A DNA stretch of 10,478 nt from positions 1-10,478 of the forward strand of contig JALUTL010000280.1 of the NCBI GenBank assembly GCA_027016475.1, given 5' to 3'. A program made the translations under genes and the position numbers. A model generated the notes under the pieces. It did not search any database. It had not been told where the DNA came from and saw only the letters and a list, made by a program, of their open reading frames with translations. Origin of the DNA: Candidatus Heimdallarchaeota archaeon (lineage in GTDB: Archaea > Asgardarchaeota > Heimdallarchaeia > Heimdallarchaeales > Kariarchaeaceae). Below, in pieces: positions 1 through 6,677 of this stretch. Position 1 is the stretch's first letter. Each line of letters opens with the position of its first letter.

Positions 1-13
1 ACCATATTATTTG

Positions 14-1072
14 ATGGGTCAGTTTCCTCGAATCGCATTTGATGTCTCAAAAGGTCAAGCTCCACTATTGACAAAGCATTTTAAGAAACTTCAATCCTAC
101 TTTGTTGAAAGAGGCTTTTTGATTTCTCTAATAGATGATCTTGCTGATGAGAAGCAACTTGAGACAATGACACTTGTTGTTCTGTTGGTGCCATATAATT
201 TTCGAGTTTCTGAAAAAGAAATACATAGTCTTGTTGATTACGTCAATCAAGGAGGCTCTTTGCTGGTTATCTTGGACATCGGAGAAACAGACGCCGTTGA
301 GGAAACTAACCGTCTTATTCGTCAGTTCAATATTTATGTCAAAAAAGGCGTCGTGTTCGACCCACAATCAAACTACAATGGTGATCCGAAAATTGTATTT
401 GTCATGCCAACTGAAACCCATCCCAATCCTCCAAATATGCGGGATATAATTTGCAAAAATGTCAATCCTCTGTTTACAGAACCGCAACAGGCCTTATTTT
501 TGACAAATCCATCAGCCATTGGAGGAATGCAGACGGTGATTGCAAAATCGCCTGAAAATGCTCGTGGAAAGGTGATTGTGTGTGGAACCAAGTCCATTTT
601 TGATGATTCAACGCTTGGTTTGACAGAAAAGCTTCATAGGCAATTGTTGGAAAGATATGTTGATTGGCTTTCCGGGTCTTTCAATCCCTATAATGAGTTG
701 GAGGAAGAGCCTCTTGCAATTCCCCAACAAAAGACACATCTCGAAAAAATGGAATTTCATGGAGGACTTGAAAGCAATGATGTGATAGATGTCGCTTCAC
801 AGCGTATAATCGAGGATTTCATGAAGGAAATCAATGTTGAGGAAATCTCATCAGGGTTTTCTATTGATGATTTCAATGTTGAGGATTTGACTGTGCGAAT
901 TTTACGTGCCTTTTTGGCCAACGCGTTACGGGAGGCAAAAGAGCTGGAAACTTCCAAAGAAAGGGAAACAACAATCACAATTGAAGGAATGGATCAAATC
1001 TTAGTCATGCTTTACAATATTAACAAAACGTTGGAAAAAATGGCCAATGGAAGAGATGCAAATAAGGATTGA
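14..1072 (+). CDS. GIFT-domain (GldG/IFT52-like, DUF4350-type) protein
   Basis: 352 aa from the ATG at 14; a TTG directly before it also keeps the frame open, and no in-frame stop lies between it and the window edge, so a longer N-terminus cannot be excluded. The first 10 residues already lead into the domain, which favours this start. Residues about 5-220 look like the GIFT/DUF4350 Rossmann-like fold: an opening strand with FDVSKGQ, a helix, LVVLLVPYNFRVSEKEI near 55-71, then LVDYVNQGGSLLVILDIG (74-91), and GKVIVCGTKSIFDDS (186-200) before a closing DWL helix. This order matches the N-terminal domain of eukaryotic IFT52 and of the gliding/ABC-accessory GldG proteins. Residues 225-353 are acidic and helical and match nothing I know. 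There is no signal peptide or membrane segment, so it is probably cytosolic. The function is unknown; a scaffold or binding role is a guess from the fold. Confidence 0.7.
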   Translation: MGQFPRIAFDVSKGQAPLLTKHFKKLQSYFVERGFLISLIDDLADEKQLETMTLVVLLVPYNFRVSEKEIHSLVDYVNQGGSLLVILDIGETDAVEETNRLIRQFNIYVKKGVVFDPQSNYNGDPKIVFVMPTETHPNPPNMRDIICKNVNPLFTEPQQALFLTNPSAIGGMQTVIAKSPENARGKVIVCGTKSIFDDSTLGLTEKLHRQLLERYVDWLSGSFNPYNELEEEPLAIPQQKTHLEKMEFHGGLESNDVIDVASQRIIEDFMKEINVEEISSGFSIDDFNVEDLTVRILRAFLANALREAKELETSKERETTITIEGMDQILVMLYNINKTLEKMANGRDANKD

Positions 1073-1075
1073 ACA

Positions 1076-1642
1076 TCAATCCAAAGCCATTATTTCCATT
1101 GATGCAATCAATTCTGCCCTGTCCATTAAAGATGTGTAAAGTTCATCTATCTTCTCCGAAAGAAAAATGATTTCCTTTTCAATCATTCCTGTATCTCCAT
1201 TTTCAAATCTTTCAAGTATCCGTTTCATTTCATTTTTGACTTCTTCCAATTGCAAAATAGCTTCAGATTCAAGTATGTAGAATACATTGACTTCTATCCA
1301 TTCATCAATCCGCGGGCTATCAAAAAAGGTAGAATGTCGATAAACGTCTGAATTCGGCGCTGTCATGAGCCATATCAACTTGTCCAACTGCTTTGATATA
1401 TTTTCAGCCCTCGGCCAAGTAGAAAGAATCTGAAGACGCATTAGTTTGTTTTTGATTTTTGAAAACAAATCCTTGACTTCAAGCAACTCCAAGTGAAGGT
1501 GCTTTCGAAGAGCCAAATCGGTTTGTTGACGGTTTTCAGGAGTTGTATAGCTCTTATAGCCTTTTATCCGTCCAACAAGAGACTTGTGAGCTGTGCTTGA
1601 AAATTCTGCCTGTGAAGTCTTTTTTCTCTTGAAAAATGACAC
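1076..1642 (-). CDS. Unknown helical protein, leaderless GTG start
   Basis: I do not recognise this 188-aa protein. It starts with a basic stretch (SFFKRKKTS) and is then almost wholly helical and charged, with amphipathic segments around 45-75, 105-140 and 145-185. It has no cysteines, no signal peptide and no transmembrane segment. A charged helical bundle or coiled-coil adaptor is the most that can be said. The start is GTG at 1642: a TATA-like TTAAAAAG lies about 25 nt upstream, giving a leaderless transcript, and no ATG lies nearby in frame. Its stop is 3 bp from the stop of the GIFT-domain gene, so the two converge tail to tail. That tightness suggests a compact genome, not a shared function. 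The long clean frame and the promoter position make it a real gene. Confidence 0.65.
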   Translation of the reverse strand: MSFFKRKKTSQAEFSSTAHKSLVGRIKGYKSYTTPENRQQTDLALRKHLHLELLEVKDLFSKIKNKLMRLQILSTWPRAENISKQLDKLIWLMTAPNSDVYRHSTFFDSPRIDEWIEVNVFYILESEAILQLEEVKNEMKRILERFENGDTGMIEKEIIFLSEKIDELYTSLMDRAELIASMEIMALD

Positions 1643-1662
1643 AATGAATGTGTAGCACTATC

Positions 1663-1671
1663 CTTTTTAAC
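1663..1671 (-). promoter_or_regulatory. TATA box of the unknown helical gene
   Basis: On the minus strand this reads TTAAAAAG with purines just upstream. Its centre is about 25 nt from the GTG at 1642, the spacing of an archaeal TATA box to the transcription start, so the mRNA would begin at or next to the start codon. Confidence 0.5.
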
Positions 1672-1692
1672 TTGTTACAATCGTCAATGGTT

Positions 1693-2055
1693 TTATGACC
1701 TTACAGCATTGGCCATTCTTGCAACTTCAGCATATGCCACAGTATTAAGGACATTTGCGGGTGACCAAGCGACAACATATCCATCCCAAAACATGCACTT
1801 TGCAACAATGATATGCCCTTGCTGCTGAATGTTTGTTGCCACATATTTGTCATCTCCCTTGTTGATCACTGAAAATTTGATGTCATTGACAACAACTGAA
1901 TTATCACCTCTTTGCCAAGCCTGAATAACTGCCATCGGATCAAATCCAGGCCATTCACCTACAGACCAATATTGGTTACCTTGCGGATCGACCAAAAATC
2001 CCACACCAATGATTCCTTCACTTACAACTCTTTCTGCAACTTCGTTAAATGACAT
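1693..2055 (-). CDS. Profilin-like protein
   Basis: 120 aa, close to the usual 120-140 aa of profilins. The order of elements fits: an N-terminal helix (2-13), strands GIIGVGFLVDPQGNQYWSVG (14-33, 'hydrophobic strand, D/N-G turn, strand with W'), FDPMAVIQAW (38-47, the 'F.P.ei' helix), IKFSVINKG and YVATNIQQQGHIIVAK (59-86; profilins show 'G.KY.v....g..i.gkk' here), DGYVVAW (91-97), and a long C-terminal helix with VAYAEVARMA (106-115). Profilins bind actin monomers and proline-rich or phosphoinositide ligands; Asgard profilins are known to bind eukaryotic actin. No actin gene is in this window. The alternative is a roadblock/LC7 protein, which has a similar small alpha/beta fold but usually lacks the second half seen here. 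Start: ATG at 2055 preceded by AGAGGTTGAA, a weak Shine-Dalgarno match. It is divergent from the YggU gene. Confidence 0.6.
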   Translation of the reverse strand: MSFNEVAERVVSEGIIGVGFLVDPQGNQYWSVGEWPGFDPMAVIQAWQRGDNSVVVNDIKFSVINKGDDKYVATNIQQQGHIIVAKCMFWDGYVVAWSPANVLNTVAYAEVARMANAVRS

Positions 2056-2091
2056 AGGTATTCAACCTCTGCATTTCTATTAGTTTTTATC

Positions 2092-2100
2092 ATTATAATT
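2092..2100 (-). promoter_or_regulatory. TATA box of the profilin-like gene
   Basis: On the minus strand this reads AATTATAAT, about 40 nt before the ATG at 2055. Transcription would start near 2070 and leave a leader of roughly 15 nt holding the AGAGGT Shine-Dalgarno-like sequence. Unlike most genes here, this one therefore appears to have a short leader. Confidence 0.45.
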
Positions 2101-2125
2101 CTTTGTGGTTAGCTTAGACGAAAAA

Positions 2126-2135
2126 TCATAAAATT
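2126..2135 (+). promoter_or_regulatory. TATA box of the YggU-family gene
   Basis: TCATAAAATT, with an A-rich BRE-like stretch (GAAAAA) just upstream. Its centre is about 25 nt before the ATG at 2156, which predicts a leaderless mRNA. It lies back to back with the profilin-like promoter in a 100-bp divergent spacer. Confidence 0.5.
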
Positions 2136-2155
2136 TCTACAAGCCAAAGCAACCT

Positions 2156-2449
2156 ATGGATAATCAATCCCTTACAGAAACAAAAATTGGTAAAACCTTG
2201 ATGCGAATTCGAGTCAGGCCAAACTCACAAAAGTTTAGCATCATATTAAACGAGGAGTTCATTGAGGTTCAGGTAAAGGCACCGCCAACCAAGGGAAAAG
2301 CAAATGCTGAGGTACTAAAGAACTTTTCCAAGATTTTTGGTGTTTCAAGCAAAAACATTGTTATAGTAAGGGGTTCAACATCTCAGGACAAAGTCATTGA
2401 AATTCCTTTATCAAAAGACTCTGTGAGGGCTATCATTGAAAAGCTATAG
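2156..2449 (+). CDS. DUF167 / YggU (UPF0235) family protein
   Basis: 97 aa, the normal size of this small, widespread family. The signature is clear: MRIRVRPNSQK (16-26), then KAPPTKGKANAEVLKNF (41-57; family pattern 'apP..GkAN.el...l'), and VIVRGSTSQDKVIEI (69-83; 'v.i..G..sr.K.v.i'). Structures of family members show a compact alpha/beta fold, but no biochemical activity is established. The TATA box at about -25 supports the first ATG; the later Met16 would remove a stretch that is not part of the family core, so a shorter form is possible. Its last 17 bp overlap the end of the cystathionine gamma-lyase/synthase gene on the other strand. Confidence 0.88.
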   Translation: MDNQSLTETKIGKTLMRIRVRPNSQKFSIILNEEFIEVQVKAPPTKGKANAEVLKNFSKIFGVSSKNIVIVRGSTSQDKVIEIPLSKDSVRAIIEKL

Positions 2450-3584
2450 AAAATGCGTTCTTTAAATCTTCGATGAGGTCATCGACATTCTCAATCCCTA
2501 CGCTTAGCCGAATCAGGTTTGGTCGAATGCCACGTTCCAATCGTTCTTGTTCAGAATAAGATCCATGAGTCATCGTTGGGGGATATTCAGACAAACTTTC
2601 CACACCACCCAACGATTCAGCCAAATGAAACAGTTTTAGCTCCTTCAAGAATTTGAATGCCTGATCTTTTCCGCCTACAATTTCAAAGGACACCATTCCA
2701 CCACCTCGTTTCATTTGCCTTCTTGCTACATCACTGTTTGGATGACTATCCAAAAAGGGATAATAGACACGTTCAACCTTGTCTTGTTGAGACACTAGAA
2801 ATTCAACGATTTTTTCGGCATTGTCAGAGTGGCGCTCCGCCCTTAATGCCAACGTCTTTACTCCCCTTAGAACAAGCCAACAGTCAAAAGGGGATGGAAC
2901 AGCGCCTGCTGCATTTTGCAGAAAACGAAGCTGCTCATGCAAATCATCGTCATTTAGCACCACTATGCCTCCGACTACATCAGAATGCCCGGAAATGTAT
3001 TTGGTTGTTGAATGAACAACTATGTCAATGCCGAAATCTAATGGATTTTGGAGAAAGGGAGATGCAAAAGTATTGTCCACCACTGTGATGATGTTTCTTT
3101 GTTTGGAAATATCAGCAACAGCCTTTAGATCAGTAATTTTAAGAAGAGGATTTGTCGGAGTTTCAAGCCAGATCATTTTTGTGTTTGGTTTAACAGCCTT
3201 TTCGAGGTTAGACACATTGCTCATGTCTATAAAGTCATACTCTACTCCTAAACGAGCCATTACTTTATCAAAAAACCGAAATGTGCCTCCATACACATCA
3301 TCACCACAAACCACATGGTCACCTTTGTTTAGGAGCATCTGTAATGTGGCTGTTGCCGCAGATCCAGAGGCAAATGCCAGTCCAAACTTTCCGTTTTCAA
3401 GTGAAGCGATATTTTCTTCCAATTTTTGCCGTGTAGGATTTCCAGTTCTACTGTATTCAAACCCTTTGTGCTTCCCTACCTCGTCCTGTTTGAATGTCGT
3501 GCTCAGATGGATAGGAGGTACTACTGCGCCTGTTTCCTTGTCAGGTTCTTGGGCAACATGTATTGCCTTAGTTTCAAAATGCAT
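2433..3584 (-). CDS. Cystathionine gamma-lyase/gamma-synthase family PLP enzyme
   Basis: 383 aa, full length for the Cys/Met-metabolism PLP family. Visible landmarks are VVPPIHLSTTF (21-31), YSRTGNPTR with Tyr44 and Arg46 that contact cofactor phosphate from the neighbouring subunit, DDVYGGT with the ring-stacking Tyr98, ETPTNP (141-146), VVDNTFASP with Asp170 that pairs with the pyridine nitrogen, and HSTTKYISGHSD with Schiff-base Lys195. The C-terminal SLGGVESLSEYPPTMTH and RLSVGIE segments are typical of the gamma-lyase/gamma-synthase subgroup. It would act in the cytosol on cystathionine, homocysteine or O-acyl-homoserine in transsulfuration or methionine supply. Sequence alone does not separate lyase from synthase, so I give no gene symbol. 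It is a single-gene unit with its own leaderless promoter. Confidence 0.92.
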   Translation of the reverse strand: MHFETKAIHVAQEPDKETGAVVPPIHLSTTFKQDEVGKHKGFEYSRTGNPTRQKLEENIASLENGKFGLAFASGSAATATLQMLLNKGDHVVCGDDVYGGTFRFFDKVMARLGVEYDFIDMSNVSNLEKAVKPNTKMIWLETPTNPLLKITDLKAVADISKQRNIITVVDNTFASPFLQNPLDFGIDIVVHSTTKYISGHSDVVGGIVVLNDDDLHEQLRFLQNAAGAVPSPFDCWLVLRGVKTLALRAERHSDNAEKIVEFLVSQQDKVERVYYPFLDSHPNSDVARRQMKRGGGMVSFEIVGGKDQAFKFLKELKLFHLAESLGGVESLSEYPPTMTHGSYSEQERLERGIRPNLIRLSVGIENVDDLIEDLKNAFSIAFQ

Positions 3585-3602
3585 ATGCCAACTACGTTTT
3601 CG

Positions 3603-3612
3603 TTTATTTAAA
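3603..3612 (-). promoter_or_regulatory. TATA box of the cystathionine gamma-lyase/synthase gene
   Basis: TTTAAATAAA on the minus strand, centred about 23 nt before the ATG at 3584. The spacing implies transcription starting at the start codon (leaderless). Confidence 0.55.
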
Positions 3613-3683
3613 CTCAGGGAAACGGCTTAACATTTCTTTGTAATGATAAAAAAACATATTTTGTTAAAGTGAAATTTTATGAA

Positions 3684-3692
3684 CATATAAAA
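3684..3692 (+). promoter_or_regulatory. TATA box of the small surface-protein gene
   Basis: ATATAAAA on the plus strand. Transcription would start near 3710, just before the ATG at 3723. Its 3' end merges into a palindrome, so access for TBP may be regulated. Confidence 0.45.
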
Positions 3693-3706
3693 GTCTAGAG
3701 ACTTTT
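3689..3706 (+). promoter_or_regulatory. Palindromic putative operator
   Basis: AAAAGTCT-AG-AGACTTTT: two perfect 8-bp inverted arms (3689-3696 and 3699-3706) around a 2-bp centre. It begins inside the TATA box and ends before the expected transcription start. A dimeric repressor bound here would block TBP/TFB or RNA polymerase. The regulator is not identifiable from this window. As RNA it could form only a hairpin with a very short loop, so a DNA operator is the better reading. Confidence 0.45.
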
Positions 3707-3722
3707 GCCCATAATCCTTGTC

Positions 3723-4009
3723 ATGTTGTTGACAAGCAGTCAGGCAACTTTGGCCAATGTTGCATATCCTGAAGCATCAGGCCAATTGACAATCAACACA
3801 AATGAAAGGTCAGTGAAAGTTGTAAGTTCTTCCACAATTAGGTATGAATTTACGTCCTTGTCCACGACCTTGCAATAGGAGTTGATGAAGGAACTACAAA
3901 AACTGGAACAGAAACTACCTCGGGCACACTAAGTCCAACTCCGTTCACACTATTTTTCGCAATTGCAATTCCTGTATTGATATGGCTCAAAAAAACAAGA
4001 AAGATCTAA
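3723..4009 (+). pseudogene. Small secreted/membrane-anchored protein, frameshifted
   Basis: Two overlapping frames together make one sensible protein of about 95-100 aa. The first frame begins at ATG 3723 (or TTG 3705, giving PIILVMLLTSSQATLANV, a signal-peptide-like start) and runs to a stop at 3876-3878. The second frame is open from 3848 to the stop at 4007-4009. It carries a Thr/Gly-rich linker (DEGTTKTGTETTSGT), then PFTLFFAIAIPVLIWL, a membrane segment, and a basic tail KKTRKI. This signal peptide / short domain / Thr-rich stalk / C-terminal anchor plan is common in archaeal surface proteins. The frames join if one T is restored at the TTT near 3848-3850. No typical -1 slippery heptamer is present, so a deletion or a sequencing error is likelier than programmed frameshifting. 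The family is unknown. It ends 1 bp from the end of the Mrp gene. Confidence 0.5.
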
Positions 4010-4010
4010 A

Positions 4011-4964
4011 TTATGAATTCAAAGGAATTTGAAGAAGTTTTGCAACTTTTTGTGCTATTGAGTTAAATGCTCTGGAAAATTCGCTTTCCGCAAGGATTGA
4101 AGGTTGCCCTTCATCAGCTTGAATGACTACTTGTGGTTCCAGAGGAATGGCACCTAAAAATACAAGACCCAATTTCTCTGCGAGTTCCTTGCCACCACCT
4201 GTTTTGAATACAGGGATACTTTTGCCGCAATGTGGGCAAATCAGACTCGACATGTTTTCTATAATTCCTAAAATTGGCATTCCAACTTTGGTGGCGAAAC
4301 CAATAGATTTTCGGACATCATGAGTCGCAACCTTCTGAGGGGTGGTTACTATGATCGTTCCAGATACGTTTTCAAAAAGCTGAGCTACAGTTAACGGTTC
4401 ATCGCTTGTACCCGGTGGAAGATCAATTAAGAGAATGTCAAGAGGTGGCCACTTTACATCGGACAGAAATTGTCTGATTGCAGCAATTTTAAGTGGCCCT
4501 CTCCAAATCACGGGAGTCTCTTGGTTGAGAAGAAGATCCATGGATATGATATGGATTCCATCCTTCTCGGTTGGAAGAATTTTCCTGTTGCTTATTCTCG
4601 CATATTGTCCTTCTAATCCCGCCATCAATGGAATACTTGGGCCAGTGATGTCAGCGTCCAATATTCCAACTTTCAGACCCGCTCTTGCAAATGCCAATGC
4701 CAAGTTGTAGGTAACAGTCGATTTCCCCACACCACCTTTTCCACTTTGTACAACTATTGTCTTTTTGATGTTGTGCAGTGTATCCCTTAGGGCAACTTCC
4801 TGTTGAACTCGTGCGACCACATTCGGATCCAATTGTGGCTTCTGTGGAGGATTGTTGAGCTGGTCAGGAGTAATGAGGTTGATGGGTTCATTGCCACCCA
4901 TCAGGTTAGGCGCATCTTTTCTCGAGTCGGACAATTTTGACAACTCCAAATTTAAGTTATTCAC
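4011..4964 (-). CDS. Mrp/ApbC-family iron-sulfur carrier P-loop ATPase
   Basis: 317 aa P-loop ATPase of the Mrp/NBP35 group, which bind a 4Fe-4S cluster across a dimer and pass it to target proteins in the cytosol. Visible: a deviant Walker A SGKGGVGKST (74-83) with the signature Lys, GILDADITGPS (100-110, switch I), LLIDLPPGTSDEP (178-190, Walker B/switch II), TTPQKVATHDVRK (207-219), and CPHCG (243-247), the CxxC that holds the bridging cluster. The first 60 residues are polar and Pro/Asn-rich. They contain neither the N-terminal MIP18/DUF59 domain of many Mrp proteins nor the N-terminal ferredoxin-like Cys motif of eukaryotic NBP35. Start: GTG at 4964, chosen because a TATA box lies about 25 nt upstream; the nearest upstream ATG is out of frame, and in-frame Met22 is the alternative. 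Confidence 0.93.
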   Translation of the reverse strand: MNNLNLELSKLSDSRKDAPNLMGGNEPINLITPDQLNNPPQKPQLDPNVVARVQQEVALRDTLHNIKKTIVVQSGKGGVGKSTVTYNLALAFARAGLKVGILDADITGPSIPLMAGLEGQYARISNRKILPTEKDGIHIISMDLLLNQETPVIWRGPLKIAAIRQFLSDVKWPPLDILLIDLPPGTSDEPLTVAQLFENVSGTIIVTTPQKVATHDVRKSIGFATKVGMPILGIIENMSSLICPHCGKSIPVFKTGGGKELAEKLGLVFLGAIPLEPQVVIQADEGQPSILAESEFSRAFNSIAQKVAKLLQIPLNS

Positions 4965-4984
4965 CTTCCATTAAATTGATTTGG

Positions 4985-4992
4985 ATAATATA
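4985..4992 (-). promoter_or_regulatory. TATA box of the Mrp ATPase gene
   Basis: TATATTAT on the minus strand, about 25 nt before the GTG at 4964. This supports a leaderless transcript and separates the gene from the amidohydrolase upstream, whose stop codon is at 5011. Confidence 0.55.
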
Positions 4993-5010
4993 CATCAACT
5001 TCTTGCAACT

Positions 5011-6222
5011 TCAGTCACACAAGCTCATGATTCCTGCGTTTCTTCCTTCAAACAGGATTGACCTGTAAATATTTTCTGTGTTTAAAGGTCTGGGAAAGAA
5101 GAGCTTTATGCCAGTAAAGCAGTTTCCCTTTTCGATGCTCCAACCAGTCAAACCGGAGGTTCGAGCGCCACCAACAGTTGCCATTTGAAGGATTTCTCTT
5201 GAGTGAAAAGAAGAATTGTCGAACACAGACTTCACTTCTTTCCAGAGGATTGGATAATGGAACATGGCATTGTCAGACCCCAACCCCATCTGGAGCGGTG
5301 AAAGGTCTGATTTTTTGAGCATTGCATAATCTGGAGGTTTGGTGTTCGTAAATTCATATGATCTTGGACATAGTATCAGTCCCGTGTTGGTCGCCTTTAT
5401 TAGATCCAAATCATCTTGTGTTGAATGGTTGCCGTGGACTATTGAATTCGCATGTAAACTTCTTATCGACCACTCTACATCGGTAACTCCATGGAAATCC
5501 TGCCATAAAGCTGTCAATTGAGGATCTTCCCCAGCATGAATATGTACCTGTCTTAATTTTGATTGCGCTCGCTTGGCTATCCAAATCATATCATCAGGTT
5601 CGTATTGCCTAACATCCCTGAAACCGATTCCTCCATGATTCAACAAAAGTGGCGTTTCTTCAACGGTTCTGGGGCGAGCCAAGATCTGTATCAAAGGAAA
5701 TCGATCAATGAAAAGAGCGTCCACCGATTCACAGGTCATGTTTTCAAGCCTTGAATCATCAAAAAATTCAAATTTTGATCCATCACCACAAATCAGACGT
5801 TTCCGAAGTTTCTCACTTTCGACATAAGGAAGAAGCCCTTGGTAACCACCTTCACGAAAATCATTGTAGCCTCGTGCCCCAAACAGATAATTTTCATGGT
5901 GAAAATGTTCCAAATTCAATCGTAAACGATGTTCCGATATGGAATCCAAATATTTCATTTTAATGCCATTTGGGCCAACGAGTTTTGCCAAATTGTCAGG
6001 CTTTACGCCTCTTAAGCCATAGTCTCCTGCATGAGAATGGGCATTGTATAAACCAGGCATTACCACTGTTTCAGACCCGTTTGGTTGGGACACTTCATCA
6101 ATTGCAAGAATTACCAACCTGTCTGAAACCACAATTTCGACATTTTCCATTATATTAAGGTCATCGCCAATCAAGGCATATTTTGCCTTGATGCTGAATT
6201 CACCCATCGCATGTTCCCTCAT
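5011..6222 (-). CDS. Amidohydrolase-superfamily metal-dependent deaminase, coupled to ribH
   Basis: 403 aa TIM-barrel amidohydrolase. Metal-site landmarks are MPGLYNAHSHAGD with H62 and H64, HIHAGED with H229 and E232, VHGNHST with H263/H266, and LGSDN with D317. The H-x-x-E pair plus the HxH, a third His and a late Asp is the mononuclear pattern of cytosine, guanine and S-adenosylhomocysteine deaminases, so deamination of a purine or pyrimidine is the likely reaction. Its ATG overlaps the ribH stop as ATGA (6219-6222), so the two are translated together. The inferred role is the missing archaeal deaminase that converts 2,5-diamino-6-ribitylamino-4-pyrimidinone (phosphate) on the way to the RibH substrate. 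This is not shown by sequence alone; guanine or pterin deamination are alternatives. Met6 is a possible later start. It has no signal peptide and is cytosolic. Confidence 0.82.
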   Translation of the reverse strand: MREHAMGEFSIKAKYALIGDDLNIMENVEIVVSDRLVILAIDEVSQPNGSETVVMPGLYNAHSHAGDYGLRGVKPDNLAKLVGPNGIKMKYLDSISEHRLRLNLEHFHHENYLFGARGYNDFREGGYQGLLPYVESEKLRKRLICGDGSKFEFFDDSRLENMTCESVDALFIDRFPLIQILARPRTVEETPLLLNHGGIGFRDVRQYEPDDMIWIAKRAQSKLRQVHIHAGEDPQLTALWQDFHGVTDVEWSIRSLHANSIVHGNHSTQDDLDLIKATNTGLILCPRSYEFTNTKPPDYAMLKKSDLSPLQMGLGSDNAMFHYPILWKEVKSVFDNSSFHSREILQMATVGGARTSGLTGWSIEKGNCFTGIKLFFPRPLNTENIYRSILFEGRNAGIMSLCD

Positions 6223-6653
6223 TTAGTAATCCGCTTCATTTCTCTCCAGCTTTTAACAGCAGCCTCTACTGATTTAGTAGCAAATGATTCGATTCTTGCC
6301 TTCGATTGCATCATTGTGAGATTCGGTCCTGAAATGCCCAAAGCAACTGGTTTGTTGTATTCCAGACTTAGATCAGTGATCTTTCTGGCTACCTGATGGG
6401 CTATCAGAACATCATGATCAGATTCGCCTTTGATGATTGTACCTAATGTCACTACAGCATCAACGTCATCCCGTTCCAGCATCAGCTTCAGTATCAATGG
6501 CATGTCATAAACTCCAGGAACATGCGCTACCTGCGTTACCTCACACCCCAAAAACTCAGCATGCTCCTTCGCTCGCATCTCCATTAGATACGTATGATCA
6601 TAGTTTGTCTGACTAGTGATAATACCCAACCGTGGGTTGTCCGGTCTTTCCAT
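6219..6653 (-). CDS. ribH: 6,7-dimethyl-8-ribityllumazine synthase
   Basis: Condenses 5-amino-6-ribitylamino-uracil with 3,4-dihydroxy-2-butanone 4-phosphate, the penultimate step of riboflavin synthesis. Motifs counted from the start used here: GIITSQTNYD (10-19, substrate-binding start of the fold), VPGVYDMPL (45-53, the 'PG..E.P' loop), GTIIKGESDHD (71-81) with the catalytic His80, NKPVALGI (100-107) and QSKAR with phosphate-binding Arg120. The length of 144 aa is normal for the family. The open frame continues upstream to 6722, but a TATA box lies inside that extension, about 25-30 nt before the ATG at 6653, and the family homology begins only after this Met, so 6653 is the better start. 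It is the first gene of an operon with the amidohydrolase. Confidence 0.92.
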   Translation of the reverse strand: MERPDNPRLGIITSQTNYDHTYLMEMRAKEHAEFLGCEVTQVAHVPGVYDMPLILKLMLERDDVDAVVTLGTIIKGESDHDVLIAHQVARKITDLSLEYNKPVALGISGPNLTMMQSKARIESFATKSVEAAVKSWREMKRITK

Positions 6654-6677
6654 TCCTGTCAACTTCCACACGTTAGC

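Noticed and set aside
2433..2449. 17-bp tail overlap of the YggU and cystathionine gamma-lyase/synthase genes as an antisense regulatory element
   Set aside because: Short convergent overlaps are ordinary in compact genomes and nothing else in the sequence suggests regulation.
3846..3878. Programmed -1 frameshift in the small surface-protein gene
   Set aside because: No X-XXY-YYZ slippery heptamer in the correct frame and no clear downstream stimulatory structure, so mutation or sequencing error is simpler.
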